Source of the DNA: Moraxella caprae DSM 19149
GTDB taxonomy: Bacteria; Pseudomonadota; Gammaproteobacteria; Pseudomonadales; Moraxellaceae
Assembly (NCBI RefSeq): GCF_000426885.1
Contig: NZ_AUGF01000008.1
Span: 1 to 64,000 of the forward strand
Direction: 5' to 3'
DNA: 64,000 nt
The position numbers were made by a program, and so were the translations under genes. Below the pieces are notes generated by a model. That model searched no databases. It was not told the DNA's origin and saw only the letters and a list, made by a program, of their open reading frames with translations. Below are positions 8,175 to 17,068 of the stretch, piece after piece (position 1 is the first letter of the stretch; every line of letters starts with the position of its first letter).

Positions 8175-9002
8175 CTACCATTTTTTATCAAAATTTTCGC
8201 CAAGCCACTCACTTGGTGTTTTGCCAATTTCCTTGACAAAGGCTCGTGTCAAAGAAGCATTATGACTGTAGCCCACCCTTTGGGCAACCACCGCCACAGG
8301 CAAGCCCTTTTTTAAAAGCATTTGGGCAAGGCTAATCCGCCAAGTCGTCAAATAATCACTGGGCGACACCCCCATCACTTCCTTAAAATAGTTGCCAAAT
8401 TTGGCTTTGGACATAAAGACCTTATCCGCCATCGTTTGTAAATCCCAAGCGTGGACAGGATTTTGATGAATGTCCAGCAACAGCGGAGCAAGGGCGGTAT
8501 CGGTCAAACCCCTTAATAGCCCCACTTTAATAAGCCCCTTTTCTAAGCATTCTCGCACCACCAAAATCAACACATAGCCACACAGATACGAAATGAGTGC
8601 CTGATGACCGCATTTGGGCGACTGGCTTTCTTTAAAAATCTGCTGTGCCACCGTCATCAAATGGGGCATATCGTCCAAAAACAAAATGGCAATCTGCGTC
8701 AAATCATAAATGAGCGGATTTTGAATGTCTTGCCCAAAATCAAAACTGACACAAAACACCTGCAAATCATCGCTGGTAGGCTCAACACGGTGTAAACAGC
8801 CAGCGGGCGAAAACAGCACACAAGGACGGTCAATGACCATCGGCGGCTGTCCTTTTTGAATTAAACGGCAACTGCCTTGATAAATAAAGTGTAAATAGCC
8901 CTTATTTGGCTCATCAAACTGCCCCATACGGCACAATAGCCCCACAAAAAACAGCTCGGTGCGAAAGGAAAATTGGGTAAATAAATGGGTTAAAGCGTCC
9001 AT
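8175..9002 (-). CDS. AraC-family transcriptional regulator
   Basis: 275 residues. The N-terminal half (1-160) has the cupin-like AraC-binding fold, including FSPAGCLHRVEP. The C-terminal 100 residues carry two helix-turn-helix motifs: LQTMADKVFMSKAKFGNYFKE and VAQRVGYSHNASLTRAF, ending in the family's KEIGKTPSEWL. It is divergent from the exported cysteine hydrolase at 9209. Two copies of TTGGTTAAATT spaced 21 bp stand in the shared gap, so it probably controls that gene. The ligand is unknown. The related cupin_6 group often responds to small redox or aromatic compounds. Confidence 0.88.
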   Translation of the reverse strand: MDALTHLFTQFSFRTELFFVGLLCRMGQFDEPNKGYLHFIYQGSCRLIQKGQPPMVIDRPCVLFSPAGCLHRVEPTSDDLQVFCVSFDFGQDIQNPLIYDLTQIAILFLDDMPHLMTVAQQIFKESQSPKCGHQALISYLCGYVLILVVRECLEKGLIKVGLLRGLTDTALAPLLLDIHQNPVHAWDLQTMADKVFMSKAKFGNYFKEVMGVSPSDYLTTWRISLAQMLLKKGLPVAVVAQRVGYSHNASLTRAFVKEIGKTPSEWLGENFDKKW

Positions 9003-9070
9003 AGATAGATTTTTTCATCAATAAGAATTATTCTAACAAAAAGTACGATACACAACAACAAAATAAGATT

Positions 9071-9126
9071 TTGGTTAAATTATCAATGCGATTGGTTAAA
9101 TTGATAAGGAAAAATAATCCTATAAT
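9071..9126 (+). promoter_or_regulatory. Direct-repeat operator and promoter for the cysteine hydrolase
   Basis: TTGGTTAAATT occurs at 9071 and again at 9092, exactly 21 bp apart and in the same orientation. This is the arrangement bound by the two subunits or HTHs of AraC-type activators. The second copy overlaps the -35 area of a TATAAT at 9121-9126. The repeats lie directly between the AraC gene and the gene at 9209. Confidence 0.65.
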
Positions 9127-9208
9127 AAGCACCAAGTTTGATAAGGCAGATTATCAAATGATTGATTTTAAATAACAATGTTAAAGGTGCAATTTAAAAG
9201 GTGTAATT

Positions 9209-10051
9209 ATGTCAGAACAAATCATCAACGAACAAGAAACCATTGATACTACTCGCCGTAGTGTCGCCAAAATCGCAATGAGTGCAGGCGTGCTTGGAGC
9301 AATGGGGCTTGGTAGCCTTGCCCACGCCGCTCCCAAAGCAAGCAAAACCGTTACCAAAAGCCCCTATGCCGAACCTGACGAGTACGGACTTGAACGCCCT
9401 GGTATGAAAATTGACCCAAAACGAGTGGCGTTGGTGGTGGTGGACCCACAAAACGACTTTTTAAGCCCAAATGGCGTGATGTGGGGCGTGCTAAAAGACA
9501 GTATCATTGAAAACAACACCGTTGAAAATATTGAAAGCCTGTTTAAAGCTGCCAAAAAAGTGGATATGCCCGTCATCGTCTCGCCCCACTACTATTACCC
9601 AACTGACCACCAATGGGAGTTTATGGCACCAGGCGAAAACTTTATGCACAAAACCAATATGTTCGCTCGCAAAAGTGCATACAGTATGGACGGCTTTGAA
9701 GGCTCTGGAGCGGACTTTGTGGAACGCTATAAGCCTTATATTTTTGACGGCAAAACCACCATTTGCTCACCGCACAAAATCTTTGGCCCTGAAACCAGCG
9801 ATGTGGTGTTACAGCTTAGAAAACGCAAAATTGACCAAGTGATTTTGGCGGGTATGGCAGCCAACTTGTGCATTGAATCGCACTTGCGTGAACTTGTAGA
9901 ACAAGGCTTTGAAGTTACTGTGGTCAAAGATGCCACCGCAGGGCCTCGTATTCCAGAAGGTGATGGTTATTTGGCAGCTCTGGTAAACTTCCGTCTGATT
10001 GCCAATGACCTATGGACAACCAAAGAGACGGTCAAGAAAATGGGGGTGTGA
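9209..10051 (+). CDS. Tat-exported isochorismatase-like cysteine hydrolase
   Basis: 280 residues. The N-terminus has a twin-arginine signal: TTRRSVAK, a hydrophobic stretch SAGVLGAMGLGSLAHA and an AxA cleavage site near residue 40. The mature part is an isochorismatase-fold hydrolase: ALVVVDPQNDF carries the catalytic Asp, and ILAGMAANLCIESHLREL the catalytic Cys with the preceding cis-peptide region. Members hydrolyse amides, isochorismate or related small molecules; the substrate here cannot be read. Periplasmic location is unusual for the family, since most are cytoplasmic. It is likely regulated by the divergent AraC protein. Confidence 0.85.
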   Translation: MSEQIINEQETIDTTRRSVAKIAMSAGVLGAMGLGSLAHAAPKASKTVTKSPYAEPDEYGLERPGMKIDPKRVALVVVDPQNDFLSPNGVMWGVLKDSIIENNTVENIESLFKAAKKVDMPVIVSPHYYYPTDHQWEFMAPGENFMHKTNMFARKSAYSMDGFEGSGADFVERYKPYIFDGKTTICSPHKIFGPETSDVVLQLRKRKIDQVILAGMAANLCIESHLRELVEQGFEVTVVKDATAGPRIPEGDGYLAALVNFRLIANDLWTTKETVKKMGV

Positions 10052-10091
10052 TTGCCTGTTTGAATTGACCTTAAAACCCTAAATTGGCATT

Positions 10092-10129
10092 CAAACCGTC
10101 TTTTGTGATACGGGCAAAAGGCGGTTTTG
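10092..10129 (+). terminator. Terminator after the cysteine hydrolase
   Basis: The near-perfect arms CAAACCGTCTTTTG and CAAAAGGCGGTTTTG form a strong hairpin 40 bases past the stop codon. The T tract after it is short, so termination strength is uncertain. Confidence 0.55.
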
Positions 10130-10183
10130 GCATTTATAATTTTAACGCAATAATTAACATACAATCTCTTAAAAGTTTGCACA

Positions 10184-11167
10184 ATGAACACCGACAAGCA
10201 GATATTTTTGGGAAAAACGCCCCTGCCAGCGTCATTTTTCGCTATGCCACTTGGGCTTGGGGCATTTGCTTTGACTTGGCACCACACAAACAAAACATTT
10301 GCCTTTGGCGATATGATCAGTCAAGCACTTGGCATATTGGCGATTGGGTGTTGGCTGTTGTTTTTGGGATTGTACCTACACAAAGCCCTCTATCATCGCA
10401 GACATTGGCTTGATGAGCTGCATTGCCCTGTTCGCTTTGCCTTTGTGGTGCTGATTTTTGTTAGTGGTATGATTGTCGGCGAGCTTTTGATGATTTGGCA
10501 TTATGAATTTTTGGGCAAATCGCTGATTTATTTGTTTGTGGGTTTGCAGTTATTATACGGTGTTTGGCGGATTGCCACGCTTTGGCAGGGCGAAGAATTT
10601 AAGCAACAATCCACCCTACCGCCCTTTTATTTGCCAGCCGTTGCCAGCAATTTTACCAGTGCTGGTGCATTAAGTTTGCTTGGGCTAAATGACTGGGCAA
10701 TGCTGTTTTTTGGGGCAGGATTGCTTGCTTGGCTGATGTTTGAGCCTGCGCTACTGCAACATCTTCGCACCCAAGAAATCCCCACCAAACTGCGAGCTAC
10801 TTTTGGTATCATTTTAGCCCCTGCCTTTGTGGGGGCAAATGCCTATATCGCCACGACAGGGCAGGTGGATATGGTCGCCAGAATGCTGATTGGTTATGGC
10901 ATTTTGCAACTGCTGTTTTTGGCAAGGTTATTTACTTGGGTGTTGAAGGCAGGGGTTGGGGCAAGTTTGTGGAGCTTTTCGTTTGGCTTAGCATCAATGG
11001 CAAGCGTTGGCATCGCCCTGTATCAGCACAATGTATTATCGTCTTTGGGTGTGATGATGTTTGTTTTTGCCAACATTGCCCTGATTGCCCTGCTTATTTT
11101 GACAGTGTTTAGATTGGTGCAGGGCAGATATTTTGGCATTATCAGTCCATCAACTGAACCAAACTGA
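10184..11167 (+). CDS. TehA/SLAC1-family (TDT) transporter
   Basis: 327 residues with about ten hydrophobic segments and the family start PLPASFFAMPLGLGAFALTW. This is the tellurite-resistance/dicarboxylate transporter (TDT) fold shared by TehA and plant SLAC1 anion channels. It acts in the inner membrane as an anion channel or exporter. Tellurite resistance is only one reported phenotype, and no tehB-like methyltransferase is adjacent. The ATG at 10184 gives a full-length protein. It converges with tatD, 15 bases away. Confidence 0.8.
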   Translation: MNTDKQIFLGKTPLPASFFAMPLGLGAFALTWHHTNKTFAFGDMISQALGILAIGCWLLFLGLYLHKALYHRRHWLDELHCPVRFAFVVLIFVSGMIVGELLMIWHYEFLGKSLIYLFVGLQLLYGVWRIATLWQGEEFKQQSTLPPFYLPAVASNFTSAGALSLLGLNDWAMLFFGAGLLAWLMFEPALLQHLRTQEIPTKLRATFGIILAPAFVGANAYIATTGQVDMVARMLIGYGILQLLFLARLFTWVLKAGVGASLWSFSFGLASMASVGIALYQHNVLSSLGVMMFVFANIALIALLILTVFRLVQGRYFGIISPSTEPN

Positions 11168-11182
11168 TGTACCGCACCTGAT

Positions 11183-11959
11183 TTAATCATATTGATTTAA
11201 CAGCTCATCAAAGTTTTTGGCAGTCATCAACCCAATCTTCCCCGCCGATTTGCCAAAAATATCGCCCAAAGCCTTTGCCACGTATGGCACAAAAGACGGC
11301 TCATTATCCCGCCCACGTTTTGGCACAGGGGCAAGATAGGGGCTGTCGGTCTCTATTAAAATTCGGTCAAGGGGTAATTTTTTGGCAACTTCTTGCAGTT
11401 CCACCGACTTTTTAAAACTGACAATGCCAGAAAACGAAATATAAAGCCCCATATCAAGGGCGGTTTTGGCAAAGGCATAATCTTCGGTAAAACAGTGGAT
11501 AATGCCGTGTTCGCACTTTTCAGCTTTTAGTAGGTCAAGCGTGTCGTGATAGGCACTGCGGGTGTGGACGATGATGGGCTTTTTTAGGGTTTGGCTTGCG
11601 TGAATGTGCGTGGCAAAGCTATGTTTTTGCTCAGCTTTCTTGGTGTCGTCCCAATGATAATCAAGCCCTGTTTCGCCAAATGCCCATACCTTGTCGTCAT
11701 TTAACCGCACAAAATTGTCCACGCTCACCGCCTTTAAAATCGCCTTGTCTTGGCAAGGATGCAAGCCGATACTCATGCCGATGTTGATGTCGTTATTGGA
11801 TAAATCTACCCACTGTCTGATGTCGTCAATCTCGCCAAATTCACAGCAGATTGCCATGATACGGCTTACGTTCATCTCTTTTAGATTGGCAAGTAGGGCA
11901 GGTTTGTCGTGTTGGTAAGTGTCTAAATAGGTCAAATGGGCGTGGGTGTCGGTGTACAT
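11183..11959 (-). CDS. TatD-family metal-dependent hydrolase
   Basis: 258 residues. It begins MYTDTHAHL, the HxH metal-binding signature, and carries GLHPC, FGETGLDYHWD (metal-ligand Glu), IVHTRSA, IIHCFTE and LIETDSPYLAP, all typical of TatD-family amidohydrolase-fold DNases. Members are 3'-5' exonucleases or deoxyribonucleases in repair or quality control. The subgroup (TatD, YcfH or YjjV) is not certain. The protein is full length. Confidence 0.92.
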   Translation of the reverse strand: MYTDTHAHLTYLDTYQHDKPALLANLKEMNVSRIMAICCEFGEIDDIRQWVDLSNNDINIGMSIGLHPCQDKAILKAVSVDNFVRLNDDKVWAFGETGLDYHWDDTKKAEQKHSFATHIHASQTLKKPIIVHTRSAYHDTLDLLKAEKCEHGIIHCFTEDYAFAKTALDMGLYISFSGIVSFKKSVELQEVAKKLPLDRILIETDSPYLAPVPKRGRDNEPSFVPYVAKALGDIFGKSAGKIGLMTAKNFDELLNQYD

Positions 11960-12180
11960 ATTGCTGTTCTTGTTTATTGATGACTGTTTGATTGCTTAAA
12001 ATGGTGAGTGGTTAAAATTGGTTTGTGATAAAAGGGTCGGGTTTGTGCTAGGTGCATGACGAGCTGTTTGCTAAAACCGACCGTATTGGCAGGAGTGCAA
12101 ATGTGGCATGGTAGGTCAAAAACTCAACGAGAAAAACCAATGGCTCAGTCGAGTCTTTGTTTTGGTGTCAGGCTTGGTAT

Positions 12181-12972
12181 CTAGCTTTTCACCCAGCTCA
12201 AATCCTCGTCAGGTCGCCCTGTGGTGATGATACAGCCATTATCAGTAACGATGAGTGTATGCTCCCATTGGGCGGAGAGTTTGCGGTCTTTGGTGATAGC
12301 CGTCCAACCGTCTTTCATGATTTTGGTTTGCCATACGCCTTGGTTAATCATCGGCTCAATGGTCAGTGCCATGCCGGTTTTTAGCTCCACGCCTGTCCCT
12401 GCTTTGCCGTAGTGTAGTACTTGGGGTTCGCAGTGGAACTCCGTGCCAATGCCATGACCACAAAACTCACGCACGATAGAAAACCGCTCGGGTAGGACAA
12501 TCTTTTCAATCTCCGCCCCGATGTCGCCAAGTTTTGCTCCGTTTTTGACCACACTGATACCAGCATACAGAGCGTCTTGGGCGACTGTACATAGGCGGTT
12601 TGCCATGACTGAGCCTTCGCCGATAATCCACATGGCGGACGTGTCGCCATAGTAGCCGTCTTTGATGACCGTTACGTCAATGTTGATGATGTCGCCGTCC
12701 TTTAAGATACGCTCGTGGTCGGGCATGCCATGGCACACCACATGGTTGATAGACGTGCATAGGGTGTAGGGGTAGCCGTGGTAGTTTAGGCAAGCAGGAA
12801 TGGCGTTTTGGACTTCGGTGATGTGCTTGTACGCCAAATCATCCAAAAAGCCCGTGCTTACCCCTGCCTTGACGTGAGGGTCTAGCATTTGTAGGACTTC
12901 ACTGGCAAGTTGTCCTGCCACTTTCATCTTTTCAATGCCGTCTTTGTTTAATAGGGGGATAACTTTACTCAT
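12181..12972 (-). CDS. map: Type I methionine aminopeptidase
   Basis: 263 residues, the usual length. It removes the initiator methionine from nascent proteins. The pita-bread fold metal ligands are visible in NIDVTVIKDGYYGDTSAMW (two Asp), EFCGHGIGTEFH (His) and TIEPMIN (Glu). It lies downstream of lptM on the same strand with a 35-base gap. A second, standalone promoter cannot be excluded. Confidence 0.97.
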   Translation of the reverse strand: MSKVIPLLNKDGIEKMKVAGQLASEVLQMLDPHVKAGVSTGFLDDLAYKHITEVQNAIPACLNYHGYPYTLCTSINHVVCHGMPDHERILKDGDIINIDVTVIKDGYYGDTSAMWIIGEGSVMANRLCTVAQDALYAGISVVKNGAKLGDIGAEIEKIVLPERFSIVREFCGHGIGTEFHCEPQVLHYGKAGTGVELKTGMALTIEPMINQGVWQTKIMKDGWTAITKDRKLSAQWEHTLIVTDNGCIITTGRPDEDLSWVKS

Positions 12973-13007
12973 GGGATTCTCTTTTTCATTTGTTTAAATT
13001 TATAAAA

Positions 13008-13175
13008 TCAATAATCATTGGAATCGGTGCTAACAGGCATATCCACAGGCTCGCCTTGCGTTGGGGTGGAGTGGGGTGGAGTGGGGGATTTTTCGGGCAG
13101 ATATAATGCCCCTTTTTGTCCGCATGCGGTTAGGGTGAGTGCCAATGCTAGGCTAAATAATAAGGTTTTCATCAT
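13008..13175 (-). CDS. lptM: LptM (YifL) small outer-membrane lipoprotein
   Basis: 55 residues, too short for most ORF callers. It has a signal peptide with lipobox LTLTAC, then CGQKGALYLPEK, which is the LptM/YifL hallmark (C-G-x-K-G-x-L-Y-x-P). The tail is rich in Pro, Thr and Ser. In E. coli LptM supports correct disulfide maturation and insertion of LptD, the LPS export channel. Two ATG codons in a row (13175, 13172) are possible starts. map follows on the same strand. Confidence 0.85.
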   Translation of the reverse strand: MMKTLLFSLALALTLTACGQKGALYLPEKSPTPPHSTPTQGEPVDMPVSTDSNDY

Positions 13176-13343
13176 AAAATTACAAAATAATAAAAGGTTA
13201 TTTTAACATAATTTTGCCAAAATCGCTTGATTTGTACAAACTCAGTATGACAAACTTTTTCCTTTTTAAAGGATAATAATTTGTCATGATAAGTTGTCGT
13301 CTTTTCAAGTAAAATATTTCTCTTTTTATGAACTGCCCACACC

Positions 13344-14069
13344 ATGACCACCGATTGTTGTTTTAAAACCACCGCCAAATACGCCTTTACCCAGAGCTTG
13401 CCCATTTTGTCGGGCTTTTTGTTTTTGGGCATGGCGTATGGGGTGTATATGCACTCGCTCGGCTTTTCGCCATGGCATCCCATCATCATGGCGGTACTGA
13501 TTTTTGCAGGGTCGGTGGAGTTTATCGTGGCGGGGCTACTTATCATGGCGTTTAACCCGTCATCGGTGTTTTTGCTTGTGGTGATGATTAGTGCCAGACA
13601 GATTTTTTATGCCATTTCTATGTTGGATAAATTTCGGGGTATTACAGGGTGGAAACGCTGGTATCTCATCGCAGGCATGGTGGACGAGAGCTTTGCCATT
13701 AACTACACCGCCGACACGGACAAGGCGGGTGTGGATAAGGCGTGGTTTATGGTGCTCGTTACGCTGTTTTTGCACATTTATTGGGTGGCGGGGTCGGCAC
13801 TGGGGGCGGTCATGGGGGTAGTGTTGCCCTTTGATTTGAAGGGGGCGGAGTTTGCGATGACGGCACTGTTTTTGGTGATTTTTGTGGAGCAATGGGGTAG
13901 GGAGGCTATGCACGAAAGCTCACTACTTGGCATTGGCATGACGGCGTTGGCGTTGGTGGTGTTTGGCAAGAGTAATTTTTTAATCCCTGCCATGCTTGGC
14001 ATTTTTGTGTATTTGACCGTTAGACGCTCGGCACTACATGACAAATTGACCAATAAGGTGGCAAAATGA
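13344..14069 (+). CDS. azlC: AzlC-family branched-chain amino-acid exporter subunit
   Basis: 241 residues with the AzlC profile: LPILSGFLFLGMAYGVYMHS near the N-terminus, RQIFYAISM, FAINYT and several membrane spans. AzlC with AzlD forms a two-component inner-membrane exporter of branched-chain amino acids (BrnFE-like). The stop overlaps the azlD start by four bases, indicating coupled translation. Confidence 0.9.
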   Translation: MTTDCCFKTTAKYAFTQSLPILSGFLFLGMAYGVYMHSLGFSPWHPIIMAVLIFAGSVEFIVAGLLIMAFNPSSVFLLVVMISARQIFYAISMLDKFRGITGWKRWYLIAGMVDESFAINYTADTDKAGVDKAWFMVLVTLFLHIYWVAGSALGAVMGVVLPFDLKGAEFAMTALFLVIFVEQWGREAMHESSLLGIGMTALALVVFGKSNFLIPAMLGIFVYLTVRRSALHDKLTNKVAK

Positions 14070-14395
14070 CCCTAAACGAACAACTTTTGACCATTGCCAC
14101 TGCCATTGTTGCTGTTCAGCTGTGCCGTTGGGTGGCGTTTTGGGCGTTTCCTGCTCACAAGAAAGTGCCTGATTTTGTGCAATATTTGGGCAAGGCGTTG
14201 CCGTCCGCGGTGTTTGGACTGCTTGTGGTGTATTGCTATAAAAACGTGGATATTTTGGGGCAACATCACGGCATGGCGGAGTTTATCGCAGGGGTGGCGG
14301 TCGTGGGGCTACACCTATGGCGAAAAAATATGTTTATCTCCATTGGTGTGGGGACGATTTTGTATATGATATTGGTGCAAAAGGTTTTTGTGTGA
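14066..14395 (+). CDS. azlD: AzlD-family exporter subunit
   Basis: 109 residues, about three membrane spans. It is the small partner of AzlC and carries the family's PSAVFGLLVVY segment after the first span. The ATG overlaps the azlC stop (ATGA). No terminator is obvious. A GT-rich stretch and nothing coding fill the 170 bases to the convergent SirB2-like gene. Confidence 0.85.
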   Translation: MTLNEQLLTIATAIVAVQLCRWVAFWAFPAHKKVPDFVQYLGKALPSAVFGLLVVYCYKNVDILGQHHGMAEFIAGVAVVGLHLWRKNMFISIGVGTILYMILVQKVFV

Positions 14396-14564
14396 AAAAG
14401 TATGTGAAAAAACGTTTGTGAAAAAATTGTGGTAATTGTATTTTTAAATGGCAAATGGCTGGGGTGTTTAGTTGCCCTCAGCCAATAAACATCAACAAAT
14501 ATCGCTACCCACAAAACATCGGTCGTGACAGGATGGTATTAAGCACATTGAATGCCATCATATA

Positions 14565-14918
14565 TCACAGCATGGGCTTAGTCACTGCCAACACCAAAAT
14601 CCCCACATAGGCGATACCTGTAATCACCATGCCCGCCTTTTTTTGACTCAGTAGCGGAGCCCGCAAAGCCTTGATATTGGCAGAGATTGCCACAGCCAAC
14701 AGCATAATCTTGACAACCGCCCAATACTGAGCCCCTGCCACTTGCCACAACTGCCACATCAAATACAGCCCACTGACGACCAGTAGCAGATAGATGACGT
14801 GGCTTGCTATCTTAAAGGTGCGTGACTGGGTTACTTGACCGTCTGCGAAAATCAGCCCTGCTTGATATAAAAACAGCCCAATGGTAATTACAACCATGAG
14901 TAAATGCAAGTGTTTCAT
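14565..14918 (-). CDS. SirB2-family inner-membrane protein
   Basis: 117 residues with four predicted membrane spans. It begins MKHLHLLMVVITIGLFLYQAG and has HVIYLLLVVSGLYLMW, the typical SirB2 layout (invasion gene expression up-regulator family, of unproven biochemistry). Function cannot be assigned beyond the family. It lies 57 bases downstream of greA on the same strand and may be co-transcribed. Confidence 0.8.
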   Translation of the reverse strand: MKHLHLLMVVITIGLFLYQAGLIFADGQVTQSRTFKIASHVIYLLLVVSGLYLMWQLWQVAGAQYWAVVKIMLLAVAISANIKALRAPLLSQKKAGMVITGIAYVGILVLAVTKPML

Positions 14919-14975
14919 AAGACGACCTTAGTAAGTTGTGTTGTTTGTGTTATCTGCGACGACTGGCAAAGCTCA

Positions 14976-15452
14976 TTATTCGTATAGGACTTCAACAATC
15001 TCATACTCTGCCAAACCACTTGGGGTCTGGATTTTGGCTTCATCGCCTTCTGACTTACCAATCAAACCTTTGGCGATGGGACTGCCGACCGAGATTTTAC
15101 CGACTTTGACATCCGCTTCATCTTCGCCCACGATTTTGTAGCGTTTTTGCTCGCCCGAATCCACGTCTTCGATGACCACGGTCACGCCAAACACCACACG
15201 CCCGTCTTGGGGTAGGGTGGTTGGGTCAATGACTTGAGCCCCGCCAAGTTTTGCTTCGATGTCACGAATACGTGCTTCGGACAGCCCTTGCTGTTCCCGA
15301 GCGGCATGGTATTCGGCATTTTCTTTTAGGTCGCCATGTTCACGAGCTTCGGCAATGGCAGCGGTAATGCGTGGACGCTCCACGGTTTTTAGCTGTTTTA
15401 ATTCTGCTTCTAGGGCGGCGTGTCCTTGTGGGGTCATGGGATAGCGTTGCAT
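14976..15452 (-). CDS. greA: Transcription elongation factor GreA
   Basis: 158 residues, normal length. GreA rescues backtracked RNA polymerase by stimulating transcript cleavage. The N-terminal coiled coil starts [18 protein letters not shown] and reaches the acidic tip region [18 protein letters not shown]. The C-terminal FKBP-like domain has [26 protein letters not shown] and [23 protein letters not shown]. Confidence 0.97.
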   Translation of the reverse strand: MQRYPMTPQGHAALEAELKQLKTVERPRITAAIAEAREHGDLKENAEYHAAREQQGLSEARIRDIEAKLGGAQVIDPTTLPQDGRVVFGVTVVIEDVDSGEQKRYKIVGEDEADVKVGKISVGSPIAKGLIGKSEGDEAKIQTPSGLAEYEIVEVLYE

Positions 15453-15486
15453 GGTCTCTCCTGATAATTGTCAATACATAGCTAAA

Positions 15487-15512
15487 AACACCACGCCGAT
15501 TGGGGTGGTGTT
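15487..15512 (-). terminator. Terminator ahead of greA
   Basis: The arms AACACCAC and GTGGTGTT form an 8-bp hairpin followed on the minus strand by five Ts. It sits between the small membrane-protein genes (15589-16247) and greA. It therefore ends the rpe/membrane-protein transcript. Confidence 0.7.
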
Positions 15513-15588
15513 CTGTCATCTGTGATTGGCTTTTTGCCAAATTGTTAGCTTGGCATTATACCAAAAATAGCTAGTAATTGCAACTGTT

Positions 15589-15912
15589 TTAACGCCAATA
15601 TCTAAGTTTTGCCATCATAAACAGCAGTCCCACAAACATTCCTAGATAATACGCCATCCGCACATCAAAGCTGTTGTCTCGGTATTTGATGGGCAGACTG
15701 ACAAGGGCGGTACAGCTTGGGATTAACACAAGGTATAGCACCCAGTTTTCTAGGACATGGAGCATGCCTTGTACAGTATCGCCATTGCCGTAACGATAAG
15801 CAGACAGACTCATAAGCATGATAACGATGATAAGGGTCAAAATCAAGCCTTTGGGAATATCTTTGGGGACAAGGCTGTCAGGTAAAATGTTGCTTATTTT
15901 AAAATTTGCCAT
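15589..15912 (-). CDS. Small inner-membrane protein of unknown function
   Basis: 107 residues with three likely membrane spans: around 22-40 (GLILTLIIVIMLMSLSAY), 55-75 and 87-104. I do not recognise a family. Its start codon shares the A at 15912 with the end of the next upstream gene, so the two small membrane proteins are translationally coupled and probably form one complex. They lie downstream of rpe on the same strand. Confidence 0.6.
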   Translation of the reverse strand: MANFKISNILPDSLVPKDIPKGLILTLIIVIMLMSLSAYRYGNGDTVQGMLHVLENWVLYLVLIPSCTALVSLPIKYRDNSFDVRMAYYLGMFVGLLFMMAKLRYWR

Positions 15913-16247
15913 CAGCTATACCGCCCCATAATCGTCAAAATCGCCACAACAGATGTAAGATACCCAAGCGTGATGGCGTTCTGGGTTTGGATATTTGCCC
16001 CGTTAAATTTGTTTAAAATTTTTGCCCCACCGACAAACAAGGCTGGCACAACAATCATAAAAAACGACACCACCACAGACGCATGACGCACCACCGCCCC
16101 CACGTCATGCCCTGCCAACAAGCGAAAACCGTATCCTGCCAAGGCAAGTACAAGGGCAAAAACAGCAAGCCCAATGGTTACACCAATGGGGACAAGGCTT
16201 GGGGGTTTTGGACTTAGGGATTTGGGATTGGTGTTTAATTCTGACAT
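15912..16247 (-). CDS. Small inner-membrane protein of unknown function
   Basis: 111 residues: a 20-residue polar N-terminus rich in Pro and Ser, then three likely membrane spans (about 22-45, 55-75 and 90-108). No family is recognised. It starts 15 bases after rpe and its stop overlaps the start of the next small membrane protein. Co-transcription rpe - this gene - 15589 gene is likely, ending at the hairpin at 15487-15512. Confidence 0.6.
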   Translation of the reverse strand: MSELNTNPKSLSPKPPSLVPIGVTIGLAVFALVLALAGYGFRLLAGHDVGAVVRHASVVVSFFMIVVPALFVGGAKILNKFNGANIQTQNAITLGYLTSVVAILTIMGRYS

Positions 16248-16262
16248 AGATTCACCGTACCA

Positions 16263-16958
16263 TCATTTAGCCAAATCGGACTTGGCAAGCTCATCACGCA
16301 TTTTGTCAATGACCGTCTTATAATCATCTTTACCAAAAATCGCCGAACCTGCCACGAACATATCCACGCCAGCATCCGCAATCGCACGGATATTGTCAGG
16401 ATTGACACCGCCGTCAATCTCCAAGCGAATGTCAAGCCCACGCTCATCTATCATACGGCGAACCGCTCGCACTTTATCAAGCGTGCCGTCAATGAACTTT
16501 TGTCCGCCAAAGCCGGGGTTTACGCTCATAATCAAAATCTGGTCAAGTTTGTCAATGATATAATCTAGGTAGTGTAGGGGCGTGGCAGGGTTAAACACCA
16601 GTCCGCACTTGATACCACCATCCTTGATAAGCTGTAAACTTCTGTCAATATGCTCCGATGCCTCTGGGTGGAACGTGATAATATCCGCCCCTGCCTTGAT
16701 AAATTCTTCAATCATTCTATCGACAGGCTTTACCATAAGATGCACATCAATGGGAGCGGTAATGCCATAGTCTTTTAAGGCACGGCAGACCATCGCCCCA
16801 AAAGTCAAATTTGGTACATAGTGGTTGTCCATGACATCAAAATGCACCACGTCCGCCCCTGCGTCTAACACGGCTTTTGTGTCATCGCCCAAGCGAGCAA
16901 AATCGGCTGATAAAATGGACGGAGCGATGAGAAATGGTTTTTGGGGTAGAATTTTCAT
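16263..16958 (-). CDS. rpe: Ribulose-phosphate 3-epimerase
   Basis: 231 residues. It interconverts ribulose-5-phosphate and xylulose-5-phosphate in the pentose phosphate pathway. The TIM-barrel signatures are clear: [49 protein letters not shown] and EIDGGVN, covering the catalytic Asp residues and the metal-binding His. Full length. Confidence 0.96.
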   Translation of the reverse strand: MKILPQKPFLIAPSILSADFARLGDDTKAVLDAGADVVHFDVMDNHYVPNLTFGAMVCRALKDYGITAPIDVHLMVKPVDRMIEEFIKAGADIITFHPEASEHIDRSLQLIKDGGIKCGLVFNPATPLHYLDYIIDKLDQILIMSVNPGFGGQKFIDGTLDKVRAVRRMIDERGLDIRLEIDGGVNPDNIRAIADAGVDMFVAGSAIFGKDDYKTVIDKMRDELAKSDLAK

Positions 16959-17021
16959 ATTAGATAATAAAGTTAAAATTTGGCTTATGATAGCAGATTT
17001 TTACTTATTTTAAAAATAAAA

Positions 17022-17049
17022 ACAAGCCAAAACATCTGCTTTGACTTGT
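17022..17049 (-). terminator. Terminator after the FadL-type porin
   Basis: The arms ACAAGCCAAA and TTTGACTTGT (10 bp with one G-U pair) lie 20 bases past the stop at 17069. On the minus strand they run into a T-rich tract (TTTTTATTTTT). Confidence 0.7.
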
Positions 17050-17068
17050 CTTAAACATTTTGCCATGA

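Noticed and set aside
13560-13913. 117-codon frame opposite azlC
   Set aside because: Its composition (His/Pro/Arg-rich) is what the reverse of a membrane-protein gene gives. There is no ribosome site.
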